Below are positions 62,579 to 64,000 of a DNA stretch of 64,000 nucleotides, piece after piece. Position numbers and translations under genes: made by a program. The stretch lies in contig NZ_CACVAO010000001.1 in assembly GCF_902726645.1 (NCBI RefSeq), positions 2,774,764 to 2,838,763 on the forward strand, given 5' to 3'. The notes below the pieces were generated by a model, which saw only the letters and a list, made by a program, of their open reading frames with translations, was not told the origin of the DNA and ran no database searches. Source of the DNA: Halobacillus ihumii. GTDB lineage: Bacteria > Bacillota > Bacilli > Bacillales > Halobacillaceae. Every line of letters begins with the position of its first letter. The stretch's first letter is position 1.

Positions 62579-64000
62579 ATGGTTACATTTCTTGCATCCA
62601 TCATGATTTTACTACTAGGATACTTTTTCTATGCAAAGGTGGTTGAGCGGATTTTCGGCATCAACGACCAGAACCCAACACCTGCTTACACAAAGAATGA
62701 CGGGTTTGACTATACACCGATGAGCTGGTGGAAAGCGAGCCTCATTCAATTGTTAAACATCGCTGGCCTCGGTCCGATATTCGGTGCCATCATGGGTGCG
62801 CTTTATGGACCCGTTGCCTTCATATGGATTGTTATAGGCAGTATTTTTGCTGGTGCTGTACACGATTATTTCTCAGGTATGCTGTCACTTAGACACAATG
62901 GTGCACAGTTTCCGACGATCGTCGGAAAATATTTAGGCAAACCGGCGCAATCCATGATCAATGTGCTCTCCATCGGCCTGATGATTCTTGTGGCGGCTGC
63001 GTTTACCGCAGGACCTGCCCAGCTGATGTCCGAAATTACGCCGCTCAGTTTCACGGCTTCGCTACTGTTGATTTTTGCTTACTTTTTGCTGGCGACTTTG
63101 CTGCCTATTAATAAAATTATTGGACGAGTCTACCCAATTTTTGGGGCGATTCTTATTTTTATGGCGCTTTCGATCGGGGTAGGGCTTTTCTTTTTTGATA
63201 ATCCTGTACCCAACCTGACGCTGGAAAACTTGCATCCTGACGAGCTGCCGATGTGGCCGCTTCTTATGGTAACGGTCTCTTGCGGCGCTATATCAGGTTT
63301 TCACAGTACACAGAGTCCGATTCTTTCCCGGACGCTGAAAAAGGAAAGTGAAGGGCGAAAAGTTTTTTATGGTGCGATGCTTAGTGAAGGCATCATTGCC
63401 CTTATCTGGGCTGCTGCGGGAATGGCGTTCTTCGGGAGTACAGGGGGTCTTCAAGAAGCCCTTGCTAATGGCGGACCAGCTGGGGTTGTGAATGAAATCA
63501 GTATTACAACTCTTGGCACATTAGGTGGGATACTTGCTGTGCTTGGTGTGATTATCTTGCCGATTACTACAGGAGATACAGCATTAAGGTCCTCAAGAAT
63601 GATGCTGGGAGACCTTCTTACACCGATTCTTAAAAAACGCGGAAAGTGGACGAATGGGCTGCTGGTGATTCCGGTTGCTGTGCCGACCTTTTTGCTCACC
63701 CAAATGGATTATAGCTTCCTGTGGCGATATGTGGGCTGGTCCAACCAAGTGGTGGCCACTGTTATGCTATGGACCGGCGCCATGTATTTGATCAAACATC
63801 AGAAATTCCATTGGATTTGCAGTATTCCAGCTTTATTTATGACCGCGGTTGTCAGTTCCTATATTTTCTATGCACCAGAAGGATTTGATCTGCCTTATAC
63901 AACATCGATGGTGATCGGAGCTGTTATTTGGGCCTCTGTCCTAATTTGGTTCATTACGCAGGTCATGAAATACAAGGCAGCCAGTCAAGACGAATCCGCT
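62579..64000 (+). CDS. cstA: CstA-family carbon-starvation / peptide transporter (3' end outside window)
   Basis: 474 codons are visible from ATG at 62579 (AAAGGAGG seven bases upstream) to the last base; no stop is reached. The protein is a many-helix membrane transporter with SWWKASLIQLLNIAGLGPIFGA near 47-68, GAVHDYFSGMLSLRHNG near 90-106, GFHSTQSPILSRTL near 237-250 and LPITTGDTALRSSRMM near 322-337, all CstA blocks. It has the short form (about 480 residues), so little is probably missing. CstA takes up peptides or pyruvate. A weak cre-like TGAAAGCGTTTTAC lies at 62456-62469. Confidence 0.88.
   Translation, partial: MVTFLASIMILLLGYFFYAKVVERIFGINDQNPTPAYTKNDGFDYTPMSWWKASLIQLLNIAGLGPIFGAIMGALYGPVAFIWIVIGSIFAGAVHDYFSGMLSLRHNGAQFPTIVGKYLGKPAQSMINVLSIGLMILVAAAFTAGPAQLMSEITPLSFTASLLLIFAYFLLATLLPINKIIGRVYPIFGAILIFMALSIGVGLFFFDNPVPNLTLENLHPDELPMWPLLMVTVSCGAISGFHSTQSPILSRTLKKESEGRKVFYGAMLSEGIIALIWAAAGMAFFGSTGGLQEALANGGPAGVVNEISITTLGTLGGILAVLGVIILPITTGDTALRSSRMMLGDLLTPILKKRGKWTNGLLVIPVAVPTFLLTQMDYSFLWRYVGWSNQVVATVMLWTGAMYLIKHQKFHWICSIPALFMTAVVSSYIFYAPEGFDLPYTTSMVIGAVIWASVLIWFITQVMKYKAASQDESA

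Noticed and set aside
62389..62646. Plus-strand 85-codon frame before cstA
   Set aside because: Runs through the cstA ribosome site and into cstA in another frame.

Overview
The window looks like a chromosomal segment of a low-to-mid GC, endospore-former-type Firmicute (Bacillaceae), most likely a halophilic or halotolerant genus near Halobacillus, Virgibacillus or Oceanobacillus. This is inferred from strong AGGAGG ribosome binding sites with many GTG/TTG starts, three SAM-I (S-box) riboswitches, cre-like CcpA sites, a cysH-cysP-cysC arrangement resembling B. subtilis, several NhaC-family sodium antiporters and a betaine-homocysteine methyltransferase-like gene. No rRNA, tRNA, CRISPR, phage or transposase gene was seen.

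Layout. 1-6.6 kb: the 3' part of a superfamily-1 helicase/nuclease, a NERD nuclease-like gene flanked by two 21-bp repeat arrays, a TraB-family membrane protein, a HepT-MntA type toxin-antitoxin pair and an esterase. 6.8-16 kb: a long minus-strand methionine operon (metI-yitJ-metH-metC-betaine methyltransferase) under a SAM-I riboswitch. 16.2-19 kb: a divergent SAM-riboswitch operon for sulfate assimilation (cysH-cysP-cysC, without sat). 19-24.5 kb: a MITE-like element, an amidinotransferase-fold protein, a GltB/YerD-like protein and a PD40 propeller protein. 24.6-33 kb: a hisC-like aminotransferase followed by a complete 2-oxoacid dehydrogenase set (E1a, E1b, E2, divergent E3), an NhaC antiporter and a PHB-depolymerase-like esterase. 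33.8-35.3 kb: a third SAM riboswitch in front of a MetT-type methionine transporter.

36.3-49.8 kb is the centrepiece: a 4-hydroxyphenylacetate / homoprotocatechuate meta-cleavage island in two plus-strand blocks with a LysR regulator gene on the minus strand between them. Block one holds two FAH-fold isomerase/decarboxylase subunits, the CHM isomerase hpaF, a semialdehyde dehydrogenase, and a sodium symporter with a tiny accessory subunit. Block two holds hpaE, hpaB, hpaD, the flavin reductase hpaC, a RibF-like FAD synthetase and a DapA-like aldolase. Together these can be read as a route from 4-hydroxyphenylacetate to central metabolites, with uptake and dedicated flavin supply.

50-64 kb: a two-component system, small membrane proteins, a helix-turn-helix gene behind a structured leader, a YtcJ-like amidohydrolase, RidA, another NhaC antiporter behind an exact cre match, an acyl-CoA synthetase gene broken by one in-frame stop, an AI-2E-family permease, an APH-family kinase, a possible small RNA, and the start of a CstA-type peptide transporter that runs off the window.

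The most unusual non-coding signal is a set of five intergenic arrays of degenerate repeats, in three unrelated sequence families, that all share a period of about 21 bp. They lie mostly at gene ends. I cannot assign them to a known element.
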